62,154 bases of DNA from Pseudomonadota bacterium (GCA_030690985.1 JAUYFG010000075.1:1-62154), one strand, 5' to 3'; positions 1-8,264 are shown, numbered from the stretch's first letter. The notes: generated by a model from the letters alone, not told the origin. Program-made: numbers and translations.

Positions 1-204
1 CAGGCAGGCTTGGCGCGGCTGCGCATTCGAGGCGGCATTGCGCCTCGGCGCACGAAATCCGAACGCCGTTTGTTCATCAACCTGTCCCAGGCCCGTACCA
101 ACCATCCCAACAAGACGAACAGCAGCATGTCGCACCCTCCCAATATTTCTCGGGAGGGTGGCTGACGGGGATGACAGGCCATACATGACATTGCTGTCGC
201 GGAC
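1..204. other. Left window edge, unresolved
   Basis: No gene is recognised. The plus frame beginning at base 1 is open to a TGA at 163-165 and could be the C-terminal end of an upstream gene, but the 54-codon translation resembles nothing I know. A 9 bp perfect hairpin lies at 133-141 and 152-160 (CACCCTCCC / GGGAGGGTG, 10-base loop). No T-run follows it on either strand, so it is not a convincing intrinsic terminator. Confidence 0.3.
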
Positions 205-221
205 ATGAGGCCGATTAGAAT
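191..221 (+). promoter_or_regulatory. Candidate dnaE promoter
   Basis: TTGCTG at 191-196 and TAGAAT at 216-221 resemble a sigma-70 -35/-10 pair with a long 19-base spacer. The -10 ends seven bases before the ATG at 229, and no Shine-Dalgarno precedes that ATG, so the transcript may be leaderless. This is inference from sequence only; the spacer is at the edge of what works. Confidence 0.35.
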
Positions 222-228
222 TCGCCCC

Positions 229-3200
229 ATGTCCGAGCCGCTCCCAAGTTCTCCCTCCCCCCGTTTCGTCCACCTGCGTCTGCACAGCGAATATTCGATC
301 CAGGACAGCATCCTGCGTGTGGACGATGCGATCAGGCTGGCCCGCGCCGATGCCATGCCGGCGCTGGCGTTGACCGATCTGGGCAACGTATTCGGACTGG
401 TGAAGTTCTATTCCGCCGCGCGCAAGAAGGGGCTCAAGCCGATTGCCGGCTGCGATGTCTGGGTGGCGCCGCCGGAGTCTTCCGACAAGCCTTCTCGTTT
501 GCTGCTGCTGGTGCAGGACACGCGCGGCTGGCGCAATTTGTGCGAGCTGCTAACGCGCGCGTATCGCAGCAACATGCATCGCGGCCGCGCGATCTTGCAG
601 CCGGCCTGGTTTGATGTGGATAGCACAGCCGGCTTGATCGCGCTTTCCGGCGGCTATCAGGGCGATGTCGGCGTGGCGTTGATGAATGAGGCGCTGGATA
701 CCGCGCGTCGTCTGGCGAAAGACTGGGCGGCGCGCTTCCCGGATCGCTATTACCTGGAATTGCAACGCGATGGCCGGCCGGAATGTGAAACGCACATCGC
801 GCATGCGGTGGCTTTGGCCGAGGAACTCGGGCTGCCGGTGGTGGCGACGCATCCGGTGGAGTTCATGCAGCGCGATGATTTCATGGCGCACGAGGCGCGG
901 GTCTGTATTTCGGAAGGCTATGTGCTGACCGATCAACGCCGGCCGAAGACCTTTACCGAAGACGATTACTTCAAGACGCAGGCCGAGATGGCCGAGTTGT
1001 TCGCCGACTTGCCGGAAGCGCTGGAAAACAGCGTCGAAATCGCCCGGCGCTGCAATCTGGTGTTGGAACTGGGCAAGAGCAAGCTGCCCGACTTCCCGAC
1101 GCCGGACGGTTTGCCGTTGGACGAATACCTGCGCCAGTTCGCGCGCGATGGCCTCGCCAAACGCATGCTGGTGCTGTTCCCGGATGAGAAAGTGCGTGCT
1201 TCACGCTTGCAGGAATACGAAGACCGGCTGGAACTGGAGCTGAACACCATCATCCAGATGGGCTTTCCCGGCTACTTCCTGATCGTGGCCGACTTCATCA
1301 ACTGGGGTAAGCACAACGGCGTGCCGGTGGGGCCGGGGCGGGGTTCCGGCGCGGGTTCGCTGGTGGCGTTCTCGATGGGCATTACCGATCTCGACCCGTT
1401 GGCGTATGCGCTGTTGTTCGAGCGATTTCTCAACCCGGAACGCGTGTCGATGCCCGACTTCGACGTCGATTTCTGCCAGGACGGGCGCGGTCGGGTGATC
1501 GAATACGTGCGCGACAAATACGGCGCCGACGCGGTGTCGCAGATCGCCACCTTCGGCACCATGGCGGCGCGCGCGGTGCTGCGCGACGTCGGCCGCGTGC
1601 TGGACTTGAGCTACACCTTCTGCGACCAGATTTCCAAGATGATCCCGTCCGCGCCGGGCAAGAACGTGTCGCTCGACGAGGCGCTGGAACAGGTGCCGGA
1701 GCTGAAGGCGCGTTACGAGCAGGAGGAGGAGGTCAAGGAGCTGTTCGACCTGGCGCGCAAGCTGGAAGGCCTGTCGCGCAACGTCGGCACCCATGCCGGC
1801 GGCGTGCTCATCGCGCCGGGCAAGCTGACCGATTTCTGCCCGCTGTACAACGTCGAAGGCTCGGATTCGGTGGTGTCGCAGTTCGACAAGGACGACGTGG
1901 AGAAAGTCGGCCTGGTCAAGTTCGACTTCCTCGGCTTGCGCAACCTGACCATCATCGACTGGGCGGTGCGCTACATCAAACTGCTCGACCCGAACTGGGA
2001 CGTGAATCTCGAAACCCTGCCGCTGGACGACAAGGCGGCCTACGACATCCTCAAAAAAGCGAATACCACGGCGATCTTCCAGCTCGAATCGGACGGCATG
2101 AAGAAGCTGCTGACCAAGCTGGAGCCGGATCGCTTCGAGGACATCATCGCCGTGCTGGCGTTGTACCGGCCTGGCCCGCTCGGCTCCGGCATGGTGGACG
2201 ATTTCATCCTGCGCAAGAAGGGCAAGCAGAGCATCGATTACTTCCACCCCGACCTGAAGGAATGTCTGGAGCCGACCTACGGCGTCATCGTCTATCAGGA
2301 ACAGGTGATGCAGATTTCGCAGATCATCGGCGGCTATACGCTGGGTGGCGCCGACCTGCTGCGCCGGGCGATGGGCAAGAAGAATGCGGAGGAAATGGCC
2401 AAACACCGCAGCATCTTCAGCGAGGGCGCCAAGCAGAAAGGCTACGGCGAAAAGCTGGCCATGCAGTTGTTCGACCTGATGGAGAAGTTCGCCGAATACG
2501 GCTTCAACAAGTCGCACACCGCCGCTTATGCCGTGGTTTCGTACCAGACCGCCTGGCTGAAGGCGCACCACACCGCCGCGTACATGGCCGGCACGCTGTC
2601 GGCCGATATGGACGACACCGACAGCGTCAAGATATTCGTCGATGACGCCATCAAGAACGGCATCACCATCCTGCCGCCGGACGTGAACCAGTCCGGTTTC
2701 CGCTTCGTGCCGGTGGACCGCAAACAGGTGCGCTACGGTCTGGGCGCGGTGAAGGGCACCGGCGAGGGCGCGATCAATTGCATCCTGGCTGCGAGAGAGC
2801 AGGGCGGTTCATTCAATGACTTGTTCGATTTCTGCCGCCGGGTGGACAAGCGCATCGTCAACCGGCGCGTGGTCGAAGCGCTGGTGCGGTCCGGCGGCTT
2901 CGATACGCTGCATCCCGGGGGGGCGTCAAATCGCAACGCCGCGCTGATGAGCGTCGGCCTGGCGATGGAATGGGCGGAAACCCAGCACGCCAACGCGGCG
3001 CAGAACTCGCTGTTCGGCGACATCGACGCGCAAACCCCGCCGGACCTGGTCAAGGCGGCGGAATGGTCGTTGAAAGAGCGCTTGATTCAGGAAAAAGCCG
3101 CACTCGGGCTGTATCTGTCCGGCCATCCGTTCGATGCCGACCGCGCCGCGTTGAAGGGCCTGGTGGACCGCACGCTGAAAGACGTCAAGCCGCAGCCCGG

Positions 3201-3729
3201 CCTGCAACTGATGGCCGGCACCATCGCCAGCGTGCGCATCCAGATGACCCGACGCGGCAAGATGGCCAGCATCATGCTGGACGACCGCAGTACCCAGATC
3301 GAAATCGCCGTATTTGGCGAACTGTTCGACGCCAACAAGCCGCTGCTCAAAGAAGACGCGTTGCTGATCGTCGCCGGCAATGCGCGCGAAGACAGCTATT
3401 CCGGCGGCATGCGCGTCACCGCCGAAGAAGTCATGGACATCGACACCGCGCGCACCCGTTTCGCCACCGGCCTGAAACTGGATTTGAAGGAGGGCGTCGA
3501 TGCAAGGCGTTTGATCGACCTGTTGACCGGCTACAAGGACGCCAACGGCTGCGCGGTGAGCTTGCATTACCGCAACCCGCAGGCCGAATGCGACCTGCAA
3601 CTCGGCCCGGCCTGGCGATTGCGCCTGAGCGAGGAACTGTTCAGCGCGCTGGCGGAATTCGGCACCTTCAATGTGGGTTACGCGGTGGTGCTGAAGAGCA
3701 GTCGGGAGCGGGAGCGGGCGGCGGCGTGA
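229..3729 (+). CDS. dnaE: DNA polymerase III alpha subunit
   Basis: Replicative polymerase subunit of the Pol III core. An N-terminal PHP domain begins near residue 15 (FVHLRLHSEYSIQD), followed by the C-family polymerase domain, whose catalytic aspartates lie in PDFDVDF near residue 410. The C-terminal part contains the helix-hairpin-helix and OB-fold regions. From the ATG at 229 the protein is 1166 residues, the usual DnaE1 length. The reading frame opens at 205, but MSEPL at 229 is the better start. A toxin-antitoxin pair and scpAB follow on the same strand. Confidence 0.98.
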   Translation: MSEPLPSSPSPRFVHLRLHSEYSIQDSILRVDDAIRLARADAMPALALTDLGNVFGLVKFYSAARKKGLKPIAGCDVWVAPPESSDKPSRLLLLVQDTRGWRNLCELLTRAYRSNMHRGRAILQPAWFDVDSTAGLIALSGGYQGDVGVALMNEALDTARRLAKDWAARFPDRYYLELQRDGRPECETHIAHAVALAEELGLPVVATHPVEFMQRDDFMAHEARVCISEGYVLTDQRRPKTFTEDDYFKTQAEMAELFADLPEALENSVEIARRCNLVLELGKSKLPDFPTPDGLPLDEYLRQFARDGLAKRMLVLFPDEKVRASRLQEYEDRLELELNTIIQMGFPGYFLIVADFINWGKHNGVPVGPGRGSGAGSLVAFSMGITDLDPLAYALLFERFLNPERVSMPDFDVDFCQDGRGRVIEYVRDKYGADAVSQIATFGTMAARAVLRDVGRVLDLSYTFCDQISKMIPSAPGKNVSLDEALEQVPELKARYEQEEEVKELFDLARKLEGLSRNVGTHAGGVLIAPGKLTDFCPLYNVEGSDSVVSQFDKDDVEKVGLVKFDFLGLRNLTIIDWAVRYIKLLDPNWDVNLETLPLDDKAAYDILKKANTTAIFQLESDGMKKLLTKLEPDRFEDIIAVLALYRPGPLGSGMVDDFILRKKGKQSIDYFHPDLKECLEPTYGVIVYQEQVMQISQIIGGYTLGGADLLRRAMGKKNAEEMAKHRSIFSEGAKQKGYGEKLAMQLFDLMEKFAEYGFNKSHTAAYAVVSYQTAWLKAHHTAAYMAGTLSADMDDTDSVKIFVDDAIKNGITILPPDVNQSGFRFVPVDRKQVRYGLGAVKGTGEGAINCILAAREQGGSFNDLFDFCRRVDKRIVNRRVVEALVRSGGFDTLHPGGASNRNAALMSVGLAMEWAETQHANAAQNSLFGDIDAQTPPDLVKAAEWSLKERLIQEKAALGLYLSGHPFDADRAALKGLVDRTLKDVKPQPGLQLMAGTIASVRIQMTRRGKMASIMLDDRSTQIEIAVFGELFDANKPLLKEDALLIVAGNAREDSYSGGMRVTAEEVMDIDTARTRFATGLKLDLKEGVDARRLIDLLTGYKDANGCAVSLHYRNPQAECDLQLGPAWRLRLSEELFSALAEFGTFNVGYAVVLKSSRERERAAA

Positions 3730-3765
3730 TACAAATTGATAATCAGGATTTGAGGAAGAAATGAC

Positions 3766-4035
3766 ATGGCGCATATAGAGACAAAAGTGCTTACCGCCCA
3801 CGTTCCGCTGCCTTTGGCCGAGAAAGTCGATCAGATGGCAGCCCGCCTTGAGCGTTCGCGTGGCTGGATCATGAAGCAGGCGCTGTCGGCCTGGATAGAC
3901 CAGGAAGAAGAGCGCAGTCGCTTGACCCATGAGGCCTTGGCAGATGTGGACGCCGGCCGGGTTATCGACCACCAGGCCGTGCAAGCGTGGGCGGATAGCC
4001 TGGGTACTGATGCGCCTCTGGCAGCACCGAGCTAA
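3766..4035 (+). CDS. ParD/CopG-like ribbon-helix-helix antitoxin
   Basis: An 89-residue protein whose first half matches the ribbon-helix-helix pattern of CopG/ParD antitoxins: a short beta strand (KVLTAHVPLPLAEKVDQMA) followed by two helices (RSRGWIMKQALSAWIDQEE). Such proteins bind their own promoter and neutralise the toxin encoded next. A GAGGAAGA Shine-Dalgarno lies 9 bases before the ATG. Its TAA stop shares one base with the start of the downstream toxin gene, typical of coupled toxin-antitoxin modules. It lies 36 bases after dnaE, so the pair may be cotranscribed with dnaE. Confidence 0.8.
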   Translation: MAHIETKVLTAHVPLPLAEKVDQMAARLERSRGWIMKQALSAWIDQEEERSRLTHEALADVDAGRVIDHQAVQAWADSLGTDAPLAAPS

Positions 4036-4310
4036 TGCAGCTGAAGTGGACGGGTAAGGCGTTATCCGATCTGGTGCGTCTTTATGAGTTTCTGGCGCTG
4101 GTGAATCGCGGCACGGCCGCGCGTACCGTGCAGTCGCTTACCGCTGCGCCAACCTGCCTGCTGGCTAACCCGCGTATCGGTGAATCTCTTGAAGAATTCG
4201 CGCCGCGTGAAGTGCGCCGAATTCTTGTCGGGCATTACGAGATGCGCTACGAGATTCTCGAGTCTGTCATCTACGTGCTGCGGCTTTGGCATACACGTGA
4301 GGATCGCTGA
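4035..4310 (+). CDS. RelE/ParE-superfamily toxin
   Basis: A 91-residue basic protein with the RelE/ParE fold signature: an N-terminal KWTGKALSDLVRLYEFL helix pair, a central arginine-rich strand (REVRRILVGHYEMRYEI) and a C-terminal YVLRLWHTRED strand. ParE members act on DNA gyrase and RelE members cleave mRNA on the ribosome; the sequence alone does not say which applies here. It is preceded by its antitoxin with a one-base overlap. Its TGA stop shares a base with the scpA ATG, so scpA translation is probably coupled to the toxin. Confidence 0.78.
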   Translation: MQLKWTGKALSDLVRLYEFLALVNRGTAARTVQSLTAAPTCLLANPRIGESLEEFAPREVRRILVGHYEMRYEILESVIYVLRLWHTREDR

Positions 4311-5200
4311 TGACTGAAGTTCTCGAAAACGCCGAAGCCGCCGAGGCGGAAATTCGCCACCTGGTCAAGGTGCAGGGCGAGTTGTGGACCGATCTGCCGA
4401 CCGATCTGTACATCCCGCCGGATGCGCTGGAAGTGATCCTGGAAGCCTTCGAAGGCCCGCTCGATCTGCTGCTCTGGCTGATCCGGCGCAACAACCTGAA
4501 TGTGCTCGACATCAACATGGCGGCGCTGACCAAGCAGTACATGGTGTATGTCGAAGTCATGCGCCGCAAAAGGTTGGAACTGGCGGCGGAATACCTGGTC
4601 ATGGCGGCGATGCTGATCGAGATCAAATCGCGCATGCTGTTGCCGCGCAAGGAACGGGTGGAAGAAGGGATAGAGCACGACCCGCGCGCCGAACTGGTGC
4701 GCCGCCTGCTCGAATACGAGCAGATGAAACTGGCCGCGCGCAATCTCGACGCGGCGCCGCAACTGGGCCGCGATTTTCAGGCGGTCGACGTCTATGTCTC
4801 GCAGTTGGCGGCCAAACGTTTGCCGCTGGTCGGCAGCGAGGATTTGATGGAAGCCTGGCGCGCGATCCTGAAACGCGCTTCGATGCACAAACACCACCGC
4901 ATCGGCCGCCAGGAACTCTCCGTGCGCGAACACATGAGCCGCATCCTCAAGCACCTGCAAACCAGCGGCCGCACGCTGTTTACCGAATTGTTCGACCCGG
5001 CGGATGGGCGTTCGGCACTTGTCGTCACCTTCCTCGCCCTGCTCGAACTGGTGCGCGAGCGGCTGGTCGATATCGTGCAGAACGAACCAGCGGAGTCGTT
5101 GCCGCCTCTGGCGGCTTACGAATCCGGCGTGCCAAGAACTGGTGCGTTTGCGCCGATTCACGCGCAAGTCACGAGCTTTGCGCCGATTCAAGAAATGTAG
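4310..5200 (+). CDS. scpA: Segregation and condensation protein A
   Basis: Kleisin subunit of the SMC-ScpAB condensin, linking the SMC heads and binding ScpB. The family motif FEGPLDLLLWLIRRN is at about residues 49-63, and the C-terminal winged helix covers about residues 185-255. The start overlaps the toxin stop by one base. The last 36 or so residues (after about residue 260) do not look like a ScpA tail. They are encoded by repeat DNA at 5090-5146 that recurs elsewhere in the window, and the TAG stop is formed by the GTAG foot of a second repeat. Confidence 0.93.
   Translation: MTEVLENAEAAEAEIRHLVKVQGELWTDLPTDLYIPPDALEVILEAFEGPLDLLLWLIRRNNLNVLDINMAALTKQYMVYVEVMRRKRLELAAEYLVMAAMLIEIKSRMLLPRKERVEEGIEHDPRAELVRRLLEYEQMKLAARNLDAAPQLGRDFQAVDVYVSQLAAKRLPLVGSEDLMEAWRAILKRASMHKHHRIGRQELSVREHMSRILKHLQTSGRTLFTELFDPADGRSALVVTFLALLELVRERLVDIVQNEPAESLPPLAAYESGVPRTGAFAPIHAQVTSFAPIQEM
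5090..5146 (+). repeat. REP-like element inside the scpA 3' end
   Basis: The sequence beginning GCGGAGTCGTTGCCGC, followed by GCGGCTTACGAATCCGGCGTGCC, matches copies at 10429-10483 and (less well) 7135-7202, and in inverse orientation 53658-53717. It contains a short inverted repeat around CGTTGCCGC/GCGGC. Here it is translated as the C-terminal tail of ScpA. Confidence 0.7.
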
Positions 5201-5252
5201 GGTGCGCCATGCGCACCGTTTACGCTAGATCGGTGCGCACGGCGCACCCTAC
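5197..5252. repeat. Paired inverted REP (GTAGGGTGCGC family)
   Basis: A 22 bp arm at 5197-5218 and its inverse at 5231-5252 differ at one position and enclose a 12-base loop. Each arm begins with GTAG and itself folds into a hairpin (GGTGCGC / GCGCACC). A single arm recurs at 58989-59010. The left GTAG supplies the scpA TAG stop codon at 5198-5200. The form fits a bacterial interspersed mosaic (two facing REPs). Confidence 0.85.
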
Positions 5253-5278
5253 ACGGATTCCATTCGTTGACCCCGCCC

Positions 5279-5857
5279 ATGCCGACTGAAAACGCCTCCC
5301 TCCCCGAAATAAAACGCATCCTGGAAACCCTCTTGCTGGCCAGCGCCGGGCCGATGACGCTGGTCGAACTCAAGCGCGTGTTCGAGGTGGAACTGTCCAA
5401 CGATTTTCTGCGTCGGGCGCTGGAGGAATTGCGCGCCGATTGGCAGGGTAGAGGCGTCGAACTGGTGCAACTGGCGGAAGGTTGGCGCTTTCAGACCAAG
5501 CCTGATTACCAGCGCTATCTCGACCGATTGAATCCGGAAAAACCGCCGCGTTATTCCCGCGCCACGCTGGAAACCCTGGCCGTCATCGCCTATCGGCAGC
5601 CGGTCACGCGCGGCGATGTGGAAGAAATTCGCGGTGTCGCGGTCAACACGCAGATCGTCAAAACGCTGGAAGAACGCGGCTGGATCGAGGTGGTCGGCCA
5701 CAAGGAAGTGCCCGGCCGGCCGGCCTTGTTCAGCACCACCAAACAGTTTCTGTCCGACCTGGGGCTGAGGGCGCTGTCCGAATTGCCGCCGTTGCCGGAG
5801 TTGGCCAAGGATATCCAGGCGGGGATTTTGCTCGACGGTCCGCCGCCCACGGAGTAA
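5279..5857 (+). CDS. scpB: Segregation and condensation protein B
   Basis: Partner of ScpA in the SMC-ScpAB chromosome condensation complex. Two winged-helix domains are visible: an N-terminal one ([18 protein letters not shown]) and a second containing [20 protein letters not shown], the most conserved ScpB stretch. The ATG at 5279 gives 192 residues, normal for the family. An in-frame TTG at 5267 is a less likely start. It is separated from scpA by the paired REP, an unusual gap in a normally tight operon. Confidence 0.94.
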   Translation: MPTENASLPEIKRILETLLLASAGPMTLVELKRVFEVELSNDFLRRALEELRADWQGRGVELVQLAEGWRFQTKPDYQRYLDRLNPEKPPRYSRATLETLAVIAYRQPVTRGDVEEIRGVAVNTQIVKTLEERGWIEVVGHKEVPGRPALFSTTKQFLSDLGLRALSELPPLPELAKDIQAGILLDGPPPTE

Positions 5858-5911
5858 TCCGGGATAATCCCGCCCCGGTATTGCAAACCCGATAACCATA
5901 GAGAGAACAAC

Positions 5912-6904
5912 ATGCCCCGCTATTCCTATATGGGTCGCCCGTTGAAGGCGCATCCCGAAGAACTCGAAGACCACAGCGAGAAACTGCATAAAGCCCTGGC
6001 CAGCGCCGGCATGGGTTCGCGCCGCGACATGGAACAACTGATCGCCGATGGCCGCGTCACCATCAACAGCCAGGTCGCCAAGGTGGGCGATCGCGTCAAA
6101 GCCGGCGATCTGGTCAAGGTCAACGGCAAGGTGATCCGCATGGGCTGGAAGAAACAGACCCCGCGCGTGCTGATCTATCACAAGCTGGACGGCGAAATCG
6201 TCTCGCGCGACGATCCCGAGGGGCGTCCTTCCGTGTTCGACAGCCTGCCGCAAGTGCGCAGCGGCCGCTGGATCAGCATCGGCCGGCTCGATTTCAATAC
6301 CGAAGGCCTGCTCATCTTCACCACCGACGGCGAACTCGCCAACCATCTGACGCATCCGCGCTACGAAGTCGAACGCGAATACGCCGTGCGCCTGATCGGT
6401 GCGCTCGATGCCGTCCAGATGAATTCGTTACTGACCGGGGTGGAGCTGGATGACGGCATCGCCAAGGTCGATGCCATCGTGCCCGCCGGCGGCGAAGGCG
6501 TGAATCAGTGGTATCACCTGATCATCAAGGAAGGCCGCAACCGCGAGGTGCGTCGCCTGATGGAACACCTGGGCTTGACCGTCAGCCGGCTGATCCGGGT
6601 CCGTTTCGGCCCCATCGCGATGCCGTCGAGACTCAAGCGCGGCATGAAGGAAGAATTGCCGGAAGAAGAAGTCGAAGCCCTGCTGCGCTGGTGCGGCATG
6701 GCCAAAGGCGCTGCGGAACAAAGGAAATCCGAGGAATCGGGCGAAGCGAAACACACCGAGGCAAAACGCCCTGAAGCAAAACACACCGAGGCAAAACGTC
6801 CCGAAGCAAAACGCCTGGAAGCGAAACATCCCGAAGCCGCCCCGGCCAAGGTCGGCCATCCGTTTCGGCGCAGATTGAATAGCAAAGGCGAACGGCAGCA
6901 GTGA
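5912..6904 (+). CDS. rluB: 23S rRNA pseudouridine synthase RluB
   Basis: Modifies U2605 (E. coli numbering) of 23S rRNA. An S4 RNA-binding domain occupies about residues 20-75 (KLHKALASAGMGSRRDMEQL), followed by the RsuA/RluB catalytic domain with GRLDFNTEGLLIFTTDGELA, which holds the catalytic aspartate. From about residue 278 the tail is six tandem five-residue units of the form EAKxx, encoded by 15 bp DNA repeats at 6743-6832, which makes it a lysine/glutamate-rich extension likely to vary in length. scpB-rluB is a conserved pairing. A GAGAGAAC Shine-Dalgarno precedes the ATG. Confidence 0.95.
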   Translation: MPRYSYMGRPLKAHPEELEDHSEKLHKALASAGMGSRRDMEQLIADGRVTINSQVAKVGDRVKAGDLVKVNGKVIRMGWKKQTPRVLIYHKLDGEIVSRDDPEGRPSVFDSLPQVRSGRWISIGRLDFNTEGLLIFTTDGELANHLTHPRYEVEREYAVRLIGALDAVQMNSLLTGVELDDGIAKVDAIVPAGGEGVNQWYHLIIKEGRNREVRRLMEHLGLTVSRLIRVRFGPIAMPSRLKRGMKEELPEEEVEALLRWCGMAKGAAEQRKSEESGEAKHTEAKRPEAKHTEAKRPEAKRLEAKHPEAAPAKVGHPFRRRLNSKGERQQ

Positions 6905-6935
6905 GCCTGGTCGATTCGCTGTATCTGGCGAACGG

Positions 6936-7134
6936 GTGTGGATTCAGATCAGTAACCAGCCCAGCACCAGACCGCCGGCAACCGCCGCCATACCCGGCAG
7001 CACGTGACGGGCCAGCGCCTTGCCGCCGATGACGGCAGCAAGGCCGCTCTTGAAGGCGATGTTGGCGAGTACCGCGAGCAGGATGGTGTTGGCGGTCTGG
7101 TCGATTTGCCCGATCCGCAGATTGCTGAGCTTGA
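6936..7134 (-). pseudogene. 3' fragment of the MgtC-family gene (partial duplicate)
   Basis: About 190 bases closely match the last ~62 codons of the intact MgtC-family gene (9047-9245), same orientation, with a handful of substitutions and one 9-base in-frame insertion. The frame stays open and ends with the same GWLLI-stop. There is no start or N-terminal part, so it is a remnant. Together with the intact gene it forms direct repeats flanking the PEP-CTERM and VapBC-like genes. Confidence 0.88.
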
Positions 7135-7202
7135 GCGGAGTCGTAGCGCCTTGGCGCGTACGAATCCGGCCTCCTCCTCGCGGGGCTTCCGCCCTACGCG
7201 GG
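7135..7202. repeat. Diverged REP-like element
   Basis: It begins GCGGAGTCGTAGCGCC, like the repeat at 5090 and 10429, and ends GGCTTCCGCCCTAC, so read from the other strand it starts with GTAGGGCGGAAG. It directly abuts the end of the MgtC-family gene fragment, which suggests the repeat marks the recombination breakpoint. Confidence 0.55.
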
Positions 7203-7235
7203 CTTGTGTATTAGTCAGATTTTTTTACACTTTTG

Positions 7236-7270
7236 CTTGCCTTGCCTTGCCTTGCCTTGCCTTGCCTTGC
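7236..7270. repeat. Pentanucleotide repeat (CTTGC)7
   Basis: Seven uninterrupted CTTGC units. It lies 55 bases upstream of the sigma-54 promoter for the PEP-CTERM gene, where an enhancer-binding activator would normally bind. Tracts like this are prone to slippage. Confidence 0.95.
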
Positions 7271-7325
7271 TTGGTGAGACGTCAAGTGACTGAATAAAAA
7301 CAGAAAAATAAATTATCCCTGTCGG

Positions 7326-7341
7326 TGGCAAGGTAATTGCT
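7326..7341 (+). promoter_or_regulatory. Sigma-54 (-24/-12) promoter
   Basis: TGGCAAGGTAATTGCT matches the RpoN consensus TGGCACG-N4-TTGCW with one mismatch. GG (7327-7328) and GC (7339-7340) are exactly ten bases apart. It faces the PEP-CTERM gene starting 56 bases downstream. PEP-CTERM genes are known to be controlled by the PrsK/PrsR two-component system through sigma-54 promoters. Confidence 0.82.
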
Positions 7342-7356
7342 TTACTCCTTCCCGAG

Positions 7357-7377
7357 TGTGCGGGATAGGCCCGCACA
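7357..7377 (+). other. Hairpin in the PEP-CTERM leader
   Basis: TGTGCGGG at 7357-7364 pairs with CCCGCACA at 7370-7377 across a five-base loop (8 bp perfect stem). It lies just downstream of the sigma-54 promoter and 19 bases before the ATG. No T-run follows, so it is not a terminator; a role in mRNA stability or translation is possible. Confidence 0.6.
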
Positions 7378-7396
7378 AGAACCCTGGGAGCGAACC

Positions 7397-8140
7397 ATGC
7401 AAAAGAAACCTCTGATCCTGGCCCTGCTGGCCGGCCTTGCGTTGAGCGGCGCCGCACAAGCCGCGCTGAACGACCGCGGCGGCGGGTTGATCTACGACGA
7501 CGTGCTCGACCTCACCTGGCTGCAGGATGCCAACTACGCCAAGACCAGCGGCTACGATGCCGATGGCAAGATGACCTGGAGCCAAGCCACCACCTGGGCC
7601 GCCAATCTGAGCTACTACGACAGCGTGCGCGGTGTCACCTATACGGACTGGCGCCTGCCCACCACTGGCCCGGTGAACGGCAGCACATTCAACGACGGCT
7701 TTAGCTACATCGGCAGCACCGATTATGGCTACAACGTCAGCGAGCAAGGCACGGCCTATGCGGGCAGCACAGGTAGTGAGATGGCGCACTTGTACTACAA
7801 TTCGCTGGATAACAAAGCGGCTTGCAATCCTGTGACATCCACGGCTGGTACTTGTGTATCGCAATCAGGCTCTGGCTTGATCAATGGTGGCCTGTTCACC
7901 AATTTCCATACCGGCACCGGCGCTTATTGGTCTGGCACGGAGAATGCGCTGAGTACCAGCAAGGCGTGGAACTTCACCTTTTACAACGGTTCCCAGTCCT
8001 ACAACATTAAGCCCAACGTTTTTTTTGCCATGGCTGTTCGCCCCGGCGATGTCGCTGCCGTCCCCGAGGCGGACACGTGGGCGATGCTGTTGGCGGGGCT
8101 GGGTCTGGTGGGCGTGGCCGCGAGACGGCGGCGTGGGTGA
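7397..8140 (+). CDS. Secreted DUF1566-type protein with PEP-CTERM sorting signal
   Basis: 247 residues. A signal peptide (about 1-23, ending SGAAQA), a DUF1566/Lcl-like region (GLIYDDVLDLTWLQDANYA, later YTDWRLPT), and a C-terminal PEP-CTERM tail: VPEADTWAMLLAGLG, a hydrophobic helix, then RRRR. Such tails are recognised by exosortase EpsH/XrtA, and the proteins are exported in exopolysaccharide-producing bacteria. The ATG at 7397 follows GGGAG and starts the signal peptide; the open frame reaches back to 7337 but overlaps the promoter. The exosortase genes are not in this window. Confidence 0.88.
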   Translation: MQKKPLILALLAGLALSGAAQAALNDRGGGLIYDDVLDLTWLQDANYAKTSGYDADGKMTWSQATTWAANLSYYDSVRGVTYTDWRLPTTGPVNGSTFNDGFSYIGSTDYGYNVSEQGTAYAGSTGSEMAHLYYNSLDNKAACNPVTSTAGTCVSQSGSGLINGGLFTNFHTGTGAYWSGTENALSTSKAWNFTFYNGSQSYNIKPNVFFAMAVRPGDVAAVPEADTWAMLLAGLGLVGVAARRRRG

Positions 8141-8185
8141 TTGGGCGCGGGGTTGAAACACCTCACGCTTCGACCCTTTTGGGGT

Positions 8186-8207
8186 GCAGGGGGCGGCAGT
8201 CCCCTGC
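8186..8207. other. Hairpin downstream of the PEP-CTERM gene
   Basis: GCAGGGG at 8186-8192 pairs with CCCCTGC at 8201-8207. There is no T-run, so it is not a clear terminator; it may be the end of a repeat or an mRNA 3' stabiliser. Confidence 0.45.
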
Positions 8208-8264
8208 GGTTTGTCGAACTTTCTTACACCTGATTTCCAGCCAATTCGATTCGATACGAACGCG

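Noticed and set aside
1201-2571. 456-codon minus-strand frame inside dnaE
   Set aside because: Shadow of dnaE.
7236-7270. CRISPR-like array
   Set aside because: Simple pentanucleotide tandem repeat without spacers; no array is present in the window.
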